From NCBI GenBank assembly GCA_017853885.1, contig JAFMIR010000026.1, positions 1 through 55,484 on the forward strand: DNA of 55,484 nt. The letters are read 5' to 3'. This document shows positions 16,154-26,626 of the stretch, in pieces (position 1 is the first letter of the stretch; each line of letters begins with the position of its first letter). Below the pieces are notes generated by a model, which ran no database searches, was not told the origin of the DNA, and saw nothing but the letters and a program-made list of their open reading frames with translations. The stretch comes from Prosthecobacter sp. (GTDB lineage Bacteria; Verrucomicrobiota; Verrucomicrobiia; Verrucomicrobiales; Verrucomicrobiaceae). Made by a program: the position numbers and the translations under genes.

Positions 16154-16843
16154 TCATCGCGCTTGCGGTGGCTGCGTTTTTCCAAAAAACATCAGATGTT
16201 GCCATGGTAGGCCGTCGAATTCACGGCGTAGTGTGAATCCGTTGGCATTCATTTCCTTATGGATCTGCTCTTTGCTCATTTTGTGCTCGGGTTTGATCGG
16301 CACGGTCTGGTCTTCGGAGCGGAATTCCACTAAGACGAGCTGGCCGTCAGGCTTCAGAGCCGAACGCATGGCTGTCAGCATATGCACCGGGTGTGAGAAT
16401 TCATGGTAAACATCCACCATAAGGATCATGTCACAACTGTTTGGCGGTAGCTTTGGATCATGAAAGAGACCGTTGATGGGCTCGATGTTTTTGAGCCTCT
16501 TTTTCGCGATGTTCTCACGCAACATGGAGATCATCTCCGGTTGCACATCGACAGCATAGATCTTCCCTTGGTCTCCAACCGCCTCGGCAAGGGGGAGGGT
16601 ATGAAAGCCGTTTCCGCAGCCCATGTCGCAGAGGGTCATTCCCGGTTTCACTCTCAGTTCTCGTCGCATCATGGAGGGAGATTCTTCCTGCTCACGCACT
16701 CGGCGCATGAGCCACTCGGCACCCTTCCAGTGCATCGTCATGGCGATCGGTCGCCCCAGATACTCAGTGAGCCCGGGCGGGGGAGCCTCGGCCTGGAGCT
16801 TTATCGCAGGTAGGAGCAGGAGGAGAGACAGAACACGTTTCAT
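16154..16843 (-). CDS. Class I SAM-dependent methyltransferase with N-terminal signal peptide
   Basis: This 229-residue protein has the Rossmann methyltransferase motifs: motif I TLCDMGCGNGFHTLPLA (about 71), motif II IYAVDVQPEMI (about 94), a DMILMVDVYHEFSHP segment (about 134) and DGQLVLVEFRSEDQ (about 161). The domain resembles UbiE/Methyltransf_11 enzymes. Unusually, the N-terminus MKRVLSLLLLLPAIKLQAEA is a typical secretory signal, so the enzyme is predicted to leave the cytoplasm, where SAM is not normally found. The ATG at 16843 is the only start giving this signal; the frame upstream to 16957 is poorer. Substrate unknown. Convergent with the peptidase, divergent from the WXG100-like gene. 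Confidence 0.88.
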   Translation of the reverse strand: MKRVLSLLLLLPAIKLQAEAPPPGLTEYLGRPIAMTMHWKGAEWLMRRVREQEESPSMMRRELRVKPGMTLCDMGCGNGFHTLPLAEAVGDQGKIYAVDVQPEMISMLRENIAKKRLKNIEPINGLFHDPKLPPNSCDMILMVDVYHEFSHPVHMLTAMRSALKPDGQLVLVEFRSEDQTVPIKPEHKMSKEQIHKEMNANGFTLRREFDGLPWQHLMFFGKTQPPQAR

Positions 16844-16944
16844 TACGACATCAAACTGAGGCTGCAGTGCAAAACTTGCGCAACTGGTGCTCTGGCGAAC
16901 GAAGGAGATTGCACGGCAGAGTAAGAATGATCTAAGCTTTACCC

Positions 16945-17217
16945 ATGGCCCAGGCAATCATGAATCCAGAGGAGGTGCGTCGCTTTGCGGCGGAGCTCAA
17001 ACGCTTCAACACGGATGTGCAGCAGCGTGCTTCCTCATTGCAGAGTCGATTTGCCGCTCTCGGTGAGACTTGGCAAGACGCGGAGCACGAAAAGTTTGCC
17101 GCTGAATTCCTCAGTACAATGAAAACCATCAAAAAATTCATGGAGATGAGCGAGCAGCAAACGCCTTTTCTGCTCCGCAAAGCGCAGCGCATTGAGGACT
17201 ACCTGAACCAGCGATGA
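16945..17217 (+). CDS. WXG100/ESAT-6-like small helical protein
   Basis: This 90-residue protein is predicted to be a helical hairpin: helix 1 about 7-40, a turn at GETWQDAEHEKF, helix 2 about 47-88. Trp43 falls at the same place as in ESAT-6, but Asp45 takes the place of the Gly in W-x-G. Length, charge and lack of a signal peptide fit the WXG100 superfamily, substrates of type VII-like secretion in Gram-positives. Similar proteins occur in Planctomycetes and Verrucomicrobia without a known type VII apparatus. No FtsK/SpoIIIE-type EccC ATPase or other secretion component is in this window. Function unknown. Stand-alone gene, followed by an MFS transporter on the same strand 96 bases later. 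Confidence 0.8.
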   Translation: MAQAIMNPEEVRRFAAELKRFNTDVQQRASSLQSRFAALGETWQDAEHEKFAAEFLSTMKTIKKFMEMSEQQTPFLLRKAQRIEDYLNQR

Positions 17218-17249
17218 TCAATGTTGTCCGAGATGGCAAATCCTGCCCT

Positions 17250-17293
17250 TTGTCAGCTTTCGTGATTGTCAGCTGAACGGGTTACGTTCTAAA
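17250..17293 (+). promoter_or_regulatory. Direct repeats and candidate promoter upstream of the MFS transporter
   Basis: Two copies of TTGTCAGCT (17250-17258 and 17266-17274) lie 16 bases apart. The second supplies a possible -35 (TTGTCA, 17266-17271) placed 16 bases before TCTAAA (17288-17293). Transcription would begin roughly 15 bases before the ATG at 17314. The repeats are observed; promoter and regulator-binding roles are inferred. Confidence 0.35.
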
Positions 17294-17313
17294 CGTTTTT
17301 TTCCATACCAACC

Positions 17314-18645
17314 ATGTCCGTACTCTCTCGCGAAGCCACCATCGCACCGTCAGGATTCAATCGCTGGCTTGTTCCGCCCGCCGCCATCGCTGTACACATG
17401 TGCATCGGACAGGTCTATGGGTTCAGCGTATTCAAGAAACCGCTCGCCAAAGCGCTTGGAATCACAGCACCTACCGCATTGGATTGGACGGAGGCGGATG
17501 TGGGCGTGGCTTACTCCATTGCACTTGCCCTGCTCGGCCTCTCGGCGGCCGTGTTTGGCAAATGGGTCGAGCGTAGCGGGCCACGAAAAACGATGTTGGC
17601 CAGCATGCTATGCTTTTGCAGTGGGCTGGTGCTCGCCTCCTTTGCGGTGCTATGGCATCAACTTTGGCTCCTTTATGTCGGTTACGGTCTCCTAGGTGGT
17701 ATCGGGCTGGGTTTGGGCTACATTGCGCCGGTTTCAACGCTCATGAAATGGTTCCCTGATCGTCCCGGCATGGCCACGGGTATGGCGATTATGGGATTTG
17801 GCGGTGGAGCACTGATTGGCGGACCGCTGGCGGAGGAACTCATGGAGCGTTTTGCCTCCCCGACTTCCGTCGGAGCTCAAGAGGCTCTTGGGATCATGGC
17901 GGTTCTTTACGCCGTTTCGATGTTGTTTGGTGCTTGGATCGTACGTGTTCCCGCAGAAGGTTGGAAACCGGCCGAGTGGGAGCCGAAGGAGCACGCCAAG
18001 CCGCTCGTCACCAACGCGAATGTGGCCGTGGATGTGGCTTGGAAGACGCCGCAGTTCTGGATGCTTTGGGTGGTCCTTTGCATGAATGTCAGCGCAGGGA
18101 TTGGGATCCTCGGGCAGGCATCGCCGATGATTCAGGACATGTTTGGTGTGAGTGCCGCTGCCGGCGCAGGCTATGTGGGACTGCTTTCGCTTTGCAACCT
18201 CGGAGGGCGCTTCTTTTGGTCGTCGTGCTCCGACTTTCTGGGTCGAAAGCTAACTTATTGTGTTTATTTCATCCTTGGCGCTGCGCTTTACATAAGTGTG
18301 CCTTGGACGCAAGGGCAGGGGAATGTGACACTCTTTGTCATCGTCACTGGCCTAATCCTCACAATGTATGGCGGAGGATTCGCCACCATCCCGGCTTACT
18401 TGCGGGATCTCTTTGGCAGCTATCAGGTTGGTGCGATTCATGGCCGCCTCATCACCGCGTGGTCGCTTGCTGCGGTCATCGGACCTCAACTGGTGGATCG
18501 TCTTTCTATAGCAAACAAAAAAGTTCTGCCACCCGCTCAGGCATACAATTCCATCTTTCACATCATGGTGGGCCTTCTTGTTGTGGGTCTCATGGCCAAC
18601 CTGCTGGTGCGCCCGGTGGATGCAAAATATCATGTCAAAAACTGA
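17314..18645 (+). CDS. OFA-type (oxalate/formate antiporter family) MFS transporter
   Basis: This 443-residue protein has about twelve membrane segments. Family features are the N-terminal WLVPPAAIAVHMCIGQVYGF, the loop GKWVERSGPRKTM between helices 2 and 3 (MFS motif A-like), GLGLGYIAPVSTLMKWFPDRPGMATG in helices 4-5, and GRFFWSSCSDFLGRK in the second half. OFA members exchange or import small carboxylates such as oxalate, formate, pyruvate or lactate; the substrate here is unknown. A 44-residue membrane peptide starts 12 bases after its stop, the arrangement of an MFS transporter with a small subunit. The start ATG lacks a Shine-Dalgarno sequence. Confidence 0.92.
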   Translation: MSVLSREATIAPSGFNRWLVPPAAIAVHMCIGQVYGFSVFKKPLAKALGITAPTALDWTEADVGVAYSIALALLGLSAAVFGKWVERSGPRKTMLASMLCFCSGLVLASFAVLWHQLWLLYVGYGLLGGIGLGLGYIAPVSTLMKWFPDRPGMATGMAIMGFGGGALIGGPLAEELMERFASPTSVGAQEALGIMAVLYAVSMLFGAWIVRVPAEGWKPAEWEPKEHAKPLVTNANVAVDVAWKTPQFWMLWVVLCMNVSAGIGILGQASPMIQDMFGVSAAAGAGYVGLLSLCNLGGRFFWSSCSDFLGRKLTYCVYFILGAALYISVPWTQGQGNVTLFVIVTGLILTMYGGGFATIPAYLRDLFGSYQVGAIHGRLITAWSLAAVIGPQLVDRLSIANKKVLPPAQAYNSIFHIMVGLLVVGLMANLLVRPVDAKYHVKN

Positions 18646-18657
18646 ATCTTGCCTGTC

Positions 18658-18792
18658 ATGCAAAACACGCGTCTCATTATTGCTTGGATCTGGGTCACCA
18701 TCCCGCTCGGCTGGGGTGTCTACCAGTCCGTCAACAAATCGATGCCTTTGTTGGGTGGCGCGCCGAAAGCGTCCCAATCACCACTTAAGTGA
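18658..18792 (+). CDS. MFS transporter small subunit (44-residue membrane peptide)
   Basis: This short gene encodes 44 residues with one membrane helix at about 5-22 (RLIIAWIWVTIPLGWGVY) and a polar C-terminus rich in S, P, K. It begins 12 bases after the OFA-type transporter stop, on the same strand. Tiny proteins with an AW-x(4)-PL-x-WG-x-Y core directly after OFA-family transporters are, from my knowledge of the family, annotated as MFS transporter small subunits; they are often missed because of length. The position, helix and core motif make this a real gene rather than a chance frame. Its biochemical role is not established; a stabilising or accessory role for the transporter is inference. 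Confidence 0.75.
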   Translation: MQNTRLIIAWIWVTIPLGWGVYQSVNKSMPLLGGAPKASQSPLK

Positions 18793-18968
18793 ACGGTCTG
18801 AAAGTGAAATGCAACCAGCATGCCTGTGGACTTTTACTCAAACTGCCTGACGAGATGCCTCAAGAGAGTTGTCCGGTGAATCAATCCAAAACGCTCGAGT
18901 TTGATCCTATTTGAAGGGCTGCAAAAGCATTCGCAGAAGTATGGAGAGTGGGTAGCATCTTTGAGCCG

Positions 18969-19565
18969 ATGTCTGCTTCCGCATTTCTCCGAGAATTCGC
19001 CCGAAACTGGAAAACAGTGGGGGCTGTTGCGCCTTCGAGCCCTGCGCTGGCTGAGAAGATGATGGTGGCTTCCGGTGCAGCAAATGCCCGTCGCATCCTA
19101 GAGTTGGGGCCGGGCACCGGTGCCTTTACGGAGGCGCTCGCGCGTGTGATGCCGGATGAGGCACGTTACTTGGGGCTGGAGCTGAACAAGACTTTTGTGG
19201 ATCGTTTGCATGCTCGATTTCCCAGCATGCGCTTTGAGTGCTGCTGCGCCCAGACGTTTGACTTCAATACAGCAGAGTTTGATGAGGGTTTTGATGTCAT
19301 CATCAGCGGCCTGCCATGGACGGCTTTTCCGGAAGAGCTGCAAAAAGCGATTCTGGGCAATGTGCTGCCGCATCTGGCTCGTGGAGGGCGTTTCGTGACT
19401 TTCGCCTACGTCGGCTTTCACAAATTGTCAGCGGGTCAGCACTTTCGCCGTTTGTTAGGAAATCTGCTGCCGAATTTGACCAAGACTGAGGTGGTTTGGA
19501 GCAACCTTCCGCCGGCCTTTGTCTATGTGGGAAGCCATGAAGCTCTGGCGAGCATGAAGAGTTGA
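18969..19565 (+). CDS. PmtA-like class I methyltransferase (phospholipid N-methyltransferase family)
   Basis: This 198-residue protein opens with FLREFARNWKTVGAVAPSSPALAEKM, typical of the COG3963/PmtA family related to rRNA adenine dimethylases. Motif I is RILELGPGTGAFTEAL (about 42), motif II GLELNKTFVDRL (about 69), and the catalytic-type loop is IISGLPWTAFP (about 112). It may methylate phosphatidylethanolamine, but several family members are uncharacterised, so the substrate is uncertain. The start at ATG 18969 is preferred; a GTG at 18948 would add seven residues. The preceding 176 bases (18793-18968) show nothing recognisable. The gene is convergent with ftsH. Confidence 0.87.
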   Translation: MSASAFLREFARNWKTVGAVAPSSPALAEKMMVASGAANARRILELGPGTGAFTEALARVMPDEARYLGLELNKTFVDRLHARFPSMRFECCCAQTFDFNTAEFDEGFDVIISGLPWTAFPEELQKAILGNVLPHLARGGRFVTFAYVGFHKLSAGQHFRRLLGNLLPNLTKTEVVWSNLPPAFVYVGSHEALASMKS

Positions 19566-19631
19566 GGCGCTGAAATCAAATAAGCGTGACGATTCACTCA
19601 CCACGCCATTTTTGATATGCTTCGATCGATT

Positions 19632-21767
19632 CTAAGCCGCAGCACCGGCGAGGTTGGGCGCAAGGCCTCCTGTGTCTTCGCTGTCAACCTGTGCTGGACG
19701 TGGTCCTTGGGACTTGGGAAGGGGTGGCGGGGGCGGCTGTTTGCTGCGATTCTCCGGCGGATTTTGCATGTGGCCAAGGCTCACAATGTCCTTCACTTGA
19801 TCGCCATCGAGTGTTTCGTATTCAAGAAGAGCCTGAGCAATTAGCTCAATCTTATCGCGGTGGGCCATGATGAGTTGCTTGGCACGATCATAGCCTTCAT
19901 CGACCAGACGGCGCACCTCGCGGTCAATCTCCTGTGCGGTGGCTTCACTGTAGTCACGTGAGCGGTTGATGTCTCGGCCGAGGAAGACTTGGTCCTCATG
20001 CGAACCATAGCCGACCATGCCCAGTTTGTCGCTCATGCCCCATTCACAGACCATGCTACGGGCCAAGCGCGTCATCTGTTTGATATCGTTCGAGGCACCA
20101 GTTGAGATGTCGTGGGTGAAGAGTTCTTCGGCGATGCGACCAGCAGCGGTCATAGCGAGGCGGTCGAGAGCTTCTTTGCGTGCAAAAGAGAGCTGGTCAT
20201 GTTCTGGCAGGCTCATGGTGACACCAAGCGCCCGACCGCGGGGAATGATGGTGACCTTGTGAAGCGGGTCCGTATGCTCCAAGAGCACATTGACAAGCGC
20301 ATGACCTGCCTCGTGCCAAGCAGTGGATTGCTTCTCCTGCTCCGTCATGGCCATGCTGCGACGTTCGCGCCCCCAGCGGACCTTGTCACGTGCCTCTTCG
20401 AGCTCAGCGCTGGTGATCGCCTTCAAGTTCTGTCGGGCTGCGAGCAAGGCGGCTTCATTGAGTAGGTTGGCTAGCTCAGCTCCGGAGAAGCCTGGTGTGC
20501 CGCGGGCGATCTTGGAAAGATCGGCAGACTCAGAAAGCTTCACTTTTTTGGCGTGCACACGCAGGATTTCTTCACGGCCCTTCACATCCGGCAGGCTTAC
20601 GGTCACCTGACGATCGAAACGGCCCGGACGCAGCAGCGCTGGGTCAAGCACGTCCGGACGATTCGTGGCGGCGATGATGATGATGCCTTCTTGGGTGTCA
20701 AAACCATCCATCTCGACGAGCATGGCGTTGAGCGTTTGCTCGCGTTCGTCATGACCTCCGCCGAGTCCGTGTCCACGATGACGGCCCACAGCGTCGATTT
20801 CGTCGATAAAAATGAGGCAGGGGGCATTTTTGCGTCCTTGCTCAAACATGTCGCGAACGCGGCTGGCACCAACGCCAACGAACATCTCGACGAAATCGGA
20901 ACCGCTAATGCTGAAGAAAGGCACATCGGCCTCGCCGGCGATGGCTTTGGCAATGAGTGTCTTGCCCGTTCCGGGCGGGCCAACCATGAGAACACCTTTT
21001 GGAATCTTTCCTCCGAGGCGCTGAAACTTCTTTGGGTCTTTAAGGAATTCGACGAGTTCCTGCACCTCTTCCTTCGCCTCCTCCACCCCAGCCACATCTT
21101 TGAAAGTGACCTTGTTGCGGTCCTGAGAGAGGAGCTTGGCTCGGCTTTTGCCAAAGCTTAGCGCTCCACGGCCGGCTCCACGGATCTGCTGCCTCACGAG
21201 GAAGTAAAACAGGGCCAAGACGAGGGCTAGTGGCAGGAGGAAGCTGGCCAGCGCCCACTCATTACCTTCATAAGATGGAGCGAGTTCAAGATCGTTTTCC
21301 TTTAACAGTTTCTGCAATTCCTCTTTTTGGAACTCAATGTTCACCTCGACGGTGAAAGGCTTCGAAGCTGTGACGGGCTTCAGATTGCTACCGGCACCCA
21401 TGACCGGACTGGATGCAGGTGCATCGGTGGTCTTGGTGGGCGTGTCCGCGTTGGCAGCGGGCATGTTTTCGGATGCTGAAACCACGCTTCGTGGCTTGTC
21501 GAAGAAATATCCCTCAATGGTCTGCTTTGTGGTGGCATCTGCATTAACGAGCAGCAGGGGGCGGCTGGTATCGATGCGCTTTTCTTTCACGAGGATCTTG
21601 AAGCCGCGATAGTCGAGCTTCGCGCTGCTGGTCTTGTTGCTTGCCCAGATGCCTGCTGCTAGCAGGAAAACAGCGAGGACGAACAGCATCAAGCCGCGCC
21701 AGTTGAATTGAGGATCTTGGCGGCGATTGGGGCCGTCATTGCGATTGCCAAAAAAATCGTCGGACAT
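19632..21767 (-). CDS. ftsH: ATP-dependent zinc metalloprotease FtsH
   Basis: This 711-residue inner-membrane AAA+ protease degrades misassembled membrane proteins and regulatory proteins. Layout: short cytoplasmic N-terminus, first membrane helix about 25-43, periplasmic domain of about 130 residues containing a Thr/Ala/Pro-rich stretch (about 100-130), second helix about 175-195, AAA domain with Walker A G263-T270 (GPPGTGKT), Walker [14 protein letters not shown] region [20 protein letters not shown], then the M41 protease domain with H485-E-A-G-H489. The C-terminal tail is Pro/Lys/Gln-rich. It follows rppH on the same strand by 111 bases, and a perfect 8-4-8 palindrome lies 14 bases before its ATG. 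Confidence 0.97.
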   Translation of the reverse strand: MSDDFFGNRNDGPNRRQDPQFNWRGLMLFVLAVFLLAAGIWASNKTSSAKLDYRGFKILVKEKRIDTSRPLLLVNADATTKQTIEGYFFDKPRSVVSASENMPAANADTPTKTTDAPASSPVMGAGSNLKPVTASKPFTVEVNIEFQKEELQKLLKENDLELAPSYEGNEWALASFLLPLALVLALFYFLVRQQIRGAGRGALSFGKSRAKLLSQDRNKVTFKDVAGVEEAKEEVQELVEFLKDPKKFQRLGGKIPKGVLMVGPPGTGKTLIAKAIAGEADVPFFSISGSDFVEMFVGVGASRVRDMFEQGRKNAPCLIFIDEIDAVGRHRGHGLGGGHDEREQTLNAMLVEMDGFDTQEGIIIIAATNRPDVLDPALLRPGRFDRQVTVSLPDVKGREEILRVHAKKVKLSESADLSKIARGTPGFSGAELANLLNEAALLAARQNLKAITSAELEEARDKVRWGRERRSMAMTEQEKQSTAWHEAGHALVNVLLEHTDPLHKVTIIPRGRALGVTMSLPEHDQLSFARKEALDRLAMTAAGRIAEELFTHDISTGASNDIKQMTRLARSMVCEWGMSDKLGMVGYGSHEDQVFLGRDINRSRDYSEATAQEIDREVRRLVDEGYDRAKQLIMAHRDKIELIAQALLEYETLDGDQVKDIVSLGHMQNPPENRSKQPPPPPLPKSQGPRPAQVDSEDTGGLAPNLAGAAA

Positions 21768-21780
21768 GGTTTACAGGGGG

Positions 21781-21800
21781 ATGCGCGTCCATACGCGCAT
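21781..21800 (-). promoter_or_regulatory. Palindrome in the ftsH 5' region
   Basis: A perfect inverted repeat with arms ATGCGCGT (21781-21788) and ACGCGCAT (21793-21800) and spacer CCAT lies between the predicted -10 and the ftsH ATG at 21767. It would sit at the 5' end of the ftsH mRNA, so it may be an operator or an RNA hairpin. Confidence 0.5.
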
Positions 21801-21803
21801 TGG

Positions 21804-21831
21804 ATGATAAATGCCCATCCTTTTTTTGCAA
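21804..21831 (-). promoter_or_regulatory. Candidate ftsH promoter
   Basis: On the minus strand TTGCAA (21831-21826) and TATCAT (21809-21804) are 16 bases apart. The -10 matches five of six consensus positions. Transcription would start near 21797, inside the palindrome at 21781-21800, about 30 bases before the ftsH start codon. Confidence 0.45.
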
Positions 21832-21878
21832 AAGCGGAGTCAAGGCTCATCCTTGGCAGATCAGCTTGACAGGCCGAA

Positions 21879-22352
21879 TCAACCCAACAGCTCCAAGCCG
21901 AAGAAGTCCCGCATCACCAGGCGGTAAACGTTGCGCTTGAATTTGGGCGTCCAATCGAGTCGAAATTCTTGGGGCTCGATCCAGCGAAAACTGGAAAACT
22001 CTTGATGGGTGGCCTTCAGGTCAATATCCGCATCATTTCCACTATAACGGCAGAGGTAGTAGGTTTGTTCCTGCCCGCCATAGATCCCGTATTTGAGCCG
22101 ACCCTTCGGAAAAGCATAACGGTAACCACCGCGTGTGGAAACGATTTGGAGCAAATCTGGGCGCACACCGATCTCCTCCTGCAACTCGCGGAACAGGGCT
22201 TGGTCCGCGGTCTCTCCGTCATCCACGCCGCCTTGGGGGAATTGCCAGGCACCAGCGATGTTGATGCGCTCAGCCACTAGGATCTTTCCATCGTCACGTT
22301 GGAGGATGGCGGCCACATTTGGGCGGTAAAGAATGGGATCGGCAGGGATCAC
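21879..22352 (-). CDS. rppH: RNA pyrophosphohydrolase, Nudix family
   Basis: This 157-residue protein matches RppH, which removes pyrophosphate from the 5' end of mRNAs and so starts decay. The N-terminus LYRPNVAAILQRDDGKILVAER and WQFPQGGVDDGET (about 36) are RppH hallmarks. The Nudix box is complete: G-x5-E-x7-RELQEEIGV (about 41-63). The C-terminus EFSSFRWIEPQEFR fits too. I place the start at GTG 22352, which gives VIPADPILYRPN; the frame runs on to 22565, and a longer form starting at an ATG near 22460 cannot be excluded. The gene is divergent from ruvC across a 215-base gap and lies upstream of ftsH. Confidence 0.88.
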   Translation of the reverse strand: MIPADPILYRPNVAAILQRDDGKILVAERINIAGAWQFPQGGVDDGETADQALFRELQEEIGVRPDLLQIVSTRGGYRYAFPKGRLKYGIYGGQEQTYYLCRYSGNDADIDLKATHQEFSSFRWIEPQEFRLDWTPKFKRNVYRLVMRDFFGLELLG

Positions 22353-22567
22353 AATGGTCTCGCATAGACTAAATGGTTGCCATTTCCACGATTTTGAAGC
22401 TGAAAGAGCATGAAATTGCTGGAGCTTTGGAGGTGGAATGATGTGAGAGTGAAGCATTGTGCATTTTGCATGGGCACTACAGAGGCTCTGGCTACTCTGC
22501 TTGCAAGCCACGTTGCAATCACGAAGTGCTCGCCACGGATTGGCGCTCATGTAAAGTGCCCTCAATC

Positions 22568-23119
22568 ATGGCCCGTCTTCTCCGCCCAACGGAACCTTCA
22601 CCTACAGCTGAGGTCCAGCGCGTGCTGGCCATCGACCCTGCTCTTCGAAAAACCGGTTACGCCGTCGTTGAGGACCACGCTGGTGAGATGCGGGCTATTA
22701 CTTGGGGGGTGATCCATAACAAGCCCAACTTGCTCCCGAGTGGCTGTCTTGTCTCCATCCGCGATTCGCTTAATGACGTCATCCGCGAGCATGTGCCTAC
22801 TGTTTGCGCCATCGAGTCCACGATCTTCGTGCAGAGCTTCAAAACGGCCATTGTGCTGGGTACTGCACGTGGTGCGGCCCTGATCGCGGCGGCTGAGCAT
22901 GGCCTGCCGATCTATGAATATGCGCCCAAGGAGATCAAACAGGCTGCCGTCGGTCGTGGGGCTGCCCAAAAAGAACAGGTCGCCTTCATGATCCGATCTC
23001 TTTTACGTCTTCGTGAGACACCTCCCGCTGATGCGGCTGATGCTCTGGCCGTCGCGCTCACCCATTTCCAAAACGCTGCTTCCATGCGCGCTTTGGATCG
23101 TGAGGGGAGGCGGGTCTGA
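22568..23119 (+). CDS. ruvC: Holliday junction resolvase RuvC
   Basis: This 183-residue protein is the crossover-junction endonuclease of RuvABC. The four acidic catalytic residues of the RNase H-like fold are present: D23 (VLAIDPALRKTGYAV), E83 (CAIESTIFVQSFKTA), D155 and D158 (PADAADALAVAL), with the last pair at the same spacing as D138/D141 of E. coli RuvC. GRGAAQKEQVAFMI corresponds to the conserved DNA-contact helix. The ATG at 22568 is preferred; the frame is open upstream to 22457. ruvA and ruvB are not adjacent. A bidirectional terminator separates it from leuB. Confidence 0.94.
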   Translation: MARLLRPTEPSPTAEVQRVLAIDPALRKTGYAVVEDHAGEMRAITWGVIHNKPNLLPSGCLVSIRDSLNDVIREHVPTVCAIESTIFVQSFKTAIVLGTARGAALIAAAEHGLPIYEYAPKEIKQAAVGRGAAQKEQVAFMIRSLLRLRETPPADAADALAVALTHFQNAASMRALDREGRRV

Positions 23120-23126
23120 AAATTGC

Positions 23127-23165
23127 AAAAAAGGCAGCCAACGAATGAGTGTGGCTGCGTTTTTT
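23127..23165. terminator. Bidirectional terminator between ruvC and leuB
   Basis: A 7-bp stem (GCAGCCA, 23134-23140; TGGCTGC, 23152-23158) is flanked by A6 (23127-23132) and T6 (23160-23165), so it can end transcripts from both convergent genes. Confidence 0.75.
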
Positions 23166-23180
23166 GACAGAGGGATGGCA

Positions 23181-25327
<2,147 letters not shown>

Positions 25328-25533
25328 GAACCGCTGTTCGTAGCGGGGTTTGCAGCCTGATTCAAGCAGCGGCTACTGCCTTATCTGCTGGGGCCAGCTG
25401 GCATGCCGATCCCAGGTGCCAAAAGCTGCGCACGCGAGCTTGAGGCTGCACTGCCAAGCTGGGTGGACGCTAAATGCCCTACGAAGGGGTTATGTGGCGG
25501 CAGGCCCCATTAGAAAACCCATCACCCATAATG

Positions 25534-25562
25534 TTGACGTTTCTGCCGGATTTCGCTAAAAG
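25534..25562 (+). promoter_or_regulatory. Candidate promoter of the pyruvate dehydrogenase operon
   Basis: TTGACG (25534-25539) and TAAAAG (25557-25562) are 17 bases apart. Transcription from this promoter would start at about 25569-25571, that is, at the predicted GTG start of the first gene, implying a leaderless mRNA. Confidence 0.4.
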
Positions 25563-25570
25563 ACATATCT

Positions 25571-26626
25571 GTGTCAGCCTCTCCAGTCACGATACCTTCC
25601 AAATGCACAGAGTCCGCCTATCCCGCGGACTTCCGGGACCAGTATCTCCGCGCCTTCCACTTCATGAGGCTGTCTCGGTTTCTCGAGGAAAAGCTCGGGG
25701 CGCTTTACCGAGCTGGTGGTCGTATTGTGGGTGGGGTCTATCTTGGCAAGGGTCAAGAGGCCTTTGCCGCTGCCATGGGCGTCCAGCTTCGCATGGGTCA
25801 AGATATCTATGGTCCGCTGATCCGGGACCAAGCTGGGCGTCTGGCCTTCGGTGAGCCCGTGATCGAGACACTTCGCACTTATTTAGGGGCCGCCACCGGT
25901 CCGATGAAAGGCCGCGATGGCAATATCCATCGTGGGCGTCCCCGCGACGGCTATATGGCCATGATTTCGCATCTCGGAAGTCTGCTTTCTGTTGTTGCTG
26001 GGGCATTGTTTGCCCGACGGTTGAAGGGCACTCTCGGAGATTCCATAGGTGCCACCAGCGTGGGAGATGGAGCAACTTCCACCGGTGCTTTTCACGAAGG
26101 CATGAACCTAGCTGCGGTCGAGAAACTTCCCCTTATCGTCAGCATTGCCAACAATCAATACGCTTATTCCACCCCCAATACTCGGCAATATGCCTGCGAG
26201 AACCTCGTGGATCGTGCCAAGGGTTATGGCGTGCATGGCGAGCATGTGGACGCCACTGACTTGGTCTCGTGTTTGACAGCCTTTCGAGGTGCTGCGGCGC
26301 GTGCAAAAGCCGGTGAGGGCCCACAAATTGTCGTCGGCACCTTGCTGCGTCTCGCCGGGCATGGTGAGCATGATGATGCCAGTTACATTCCGGACAGAAA
26401 ACGTCATACCCACGAGGCACGTGATTGCATCGACGTTGCTGCGAAGTTTGCCGTTCAGCAAGGCTGGGTCACTGAGGAGGAGCTTGTTCGTCAGATGGAG
26501 GGAATCCGCCGTCTCGTCGATCAGACGGTTGCTAAGGTGTCAAAAGAGCCCGTGCCGGACCCTTTCAAGGAAAACTGGCAGGCGCTCTCCACCTCGGAGC
26601 TCGTGGAGGGCCAGAACGCATCATGA
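25571..26626 (+). CDS. pdhA: Pyruvate dehydrogenase E1 component, alpha subunit
   Basis: This 351-residue protein is the thiamine-diphosphate-binding alpha chain of a heterotetrameric 2-oxo acid dehydrogenase E1. The TPP motif is GDG at 165-167 (SVGDGATSTGAFHEGMN) and NNQYAY about 28 residues later. Other family segments: MRLSRFLEEKLGALYRAGGRIVGG, YLGKGQEAFAAAMG, and MKGRDGNIHRG near residue 115. The sequence is nearest to pyruvate-type E1 by gene order and motif, but branched-chain or acetoin substrates are not excluded. The start is a GTG at 25571; there is no in-frame ATG before residue 32. It overlaps the next gene by four bases. Confidence 0.9.
   Translation: MSASPVTIPSKCTESAYPADFRDQYLRAFHFMRLSRFLEEKLGALYRAGGRIVGGVYLGKGQEAFAAAMGVQLRMGQDIYGPLIRDQAGRLAFGEPVIETLRTYLGAATGPMKGRDGNIHRGRPRDGYMAMISHLGSLLSVVAGALFARRLKGTLGDSIGATSVGDGATSTGAFHEGMNLAAVEKLPLIVSIANNQYAYSTPNTRQYACENLVDRAKGYGVHGEHVDATDLVSCLTAFRGAAARAKAGEGPQIVVGTLLRLAGHGEHDDASYIPDRKRHTHEARDCIDVAAKFAVQQGWVTEEELVRQMEGIRRLVDQTVAKVSKEPVPDPFKENWQALSTSELVEGQNAS

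Noticed and set aside
17934..18788. Out-of-frame plus-strand frame (284 codons) across the MFS gene
   Set aside because: It overlaps the transporter, whose helices are clear; its own translation is Cys/His/Arg-rich noise. Only the short 18658-18792 frame in a different register is kept.
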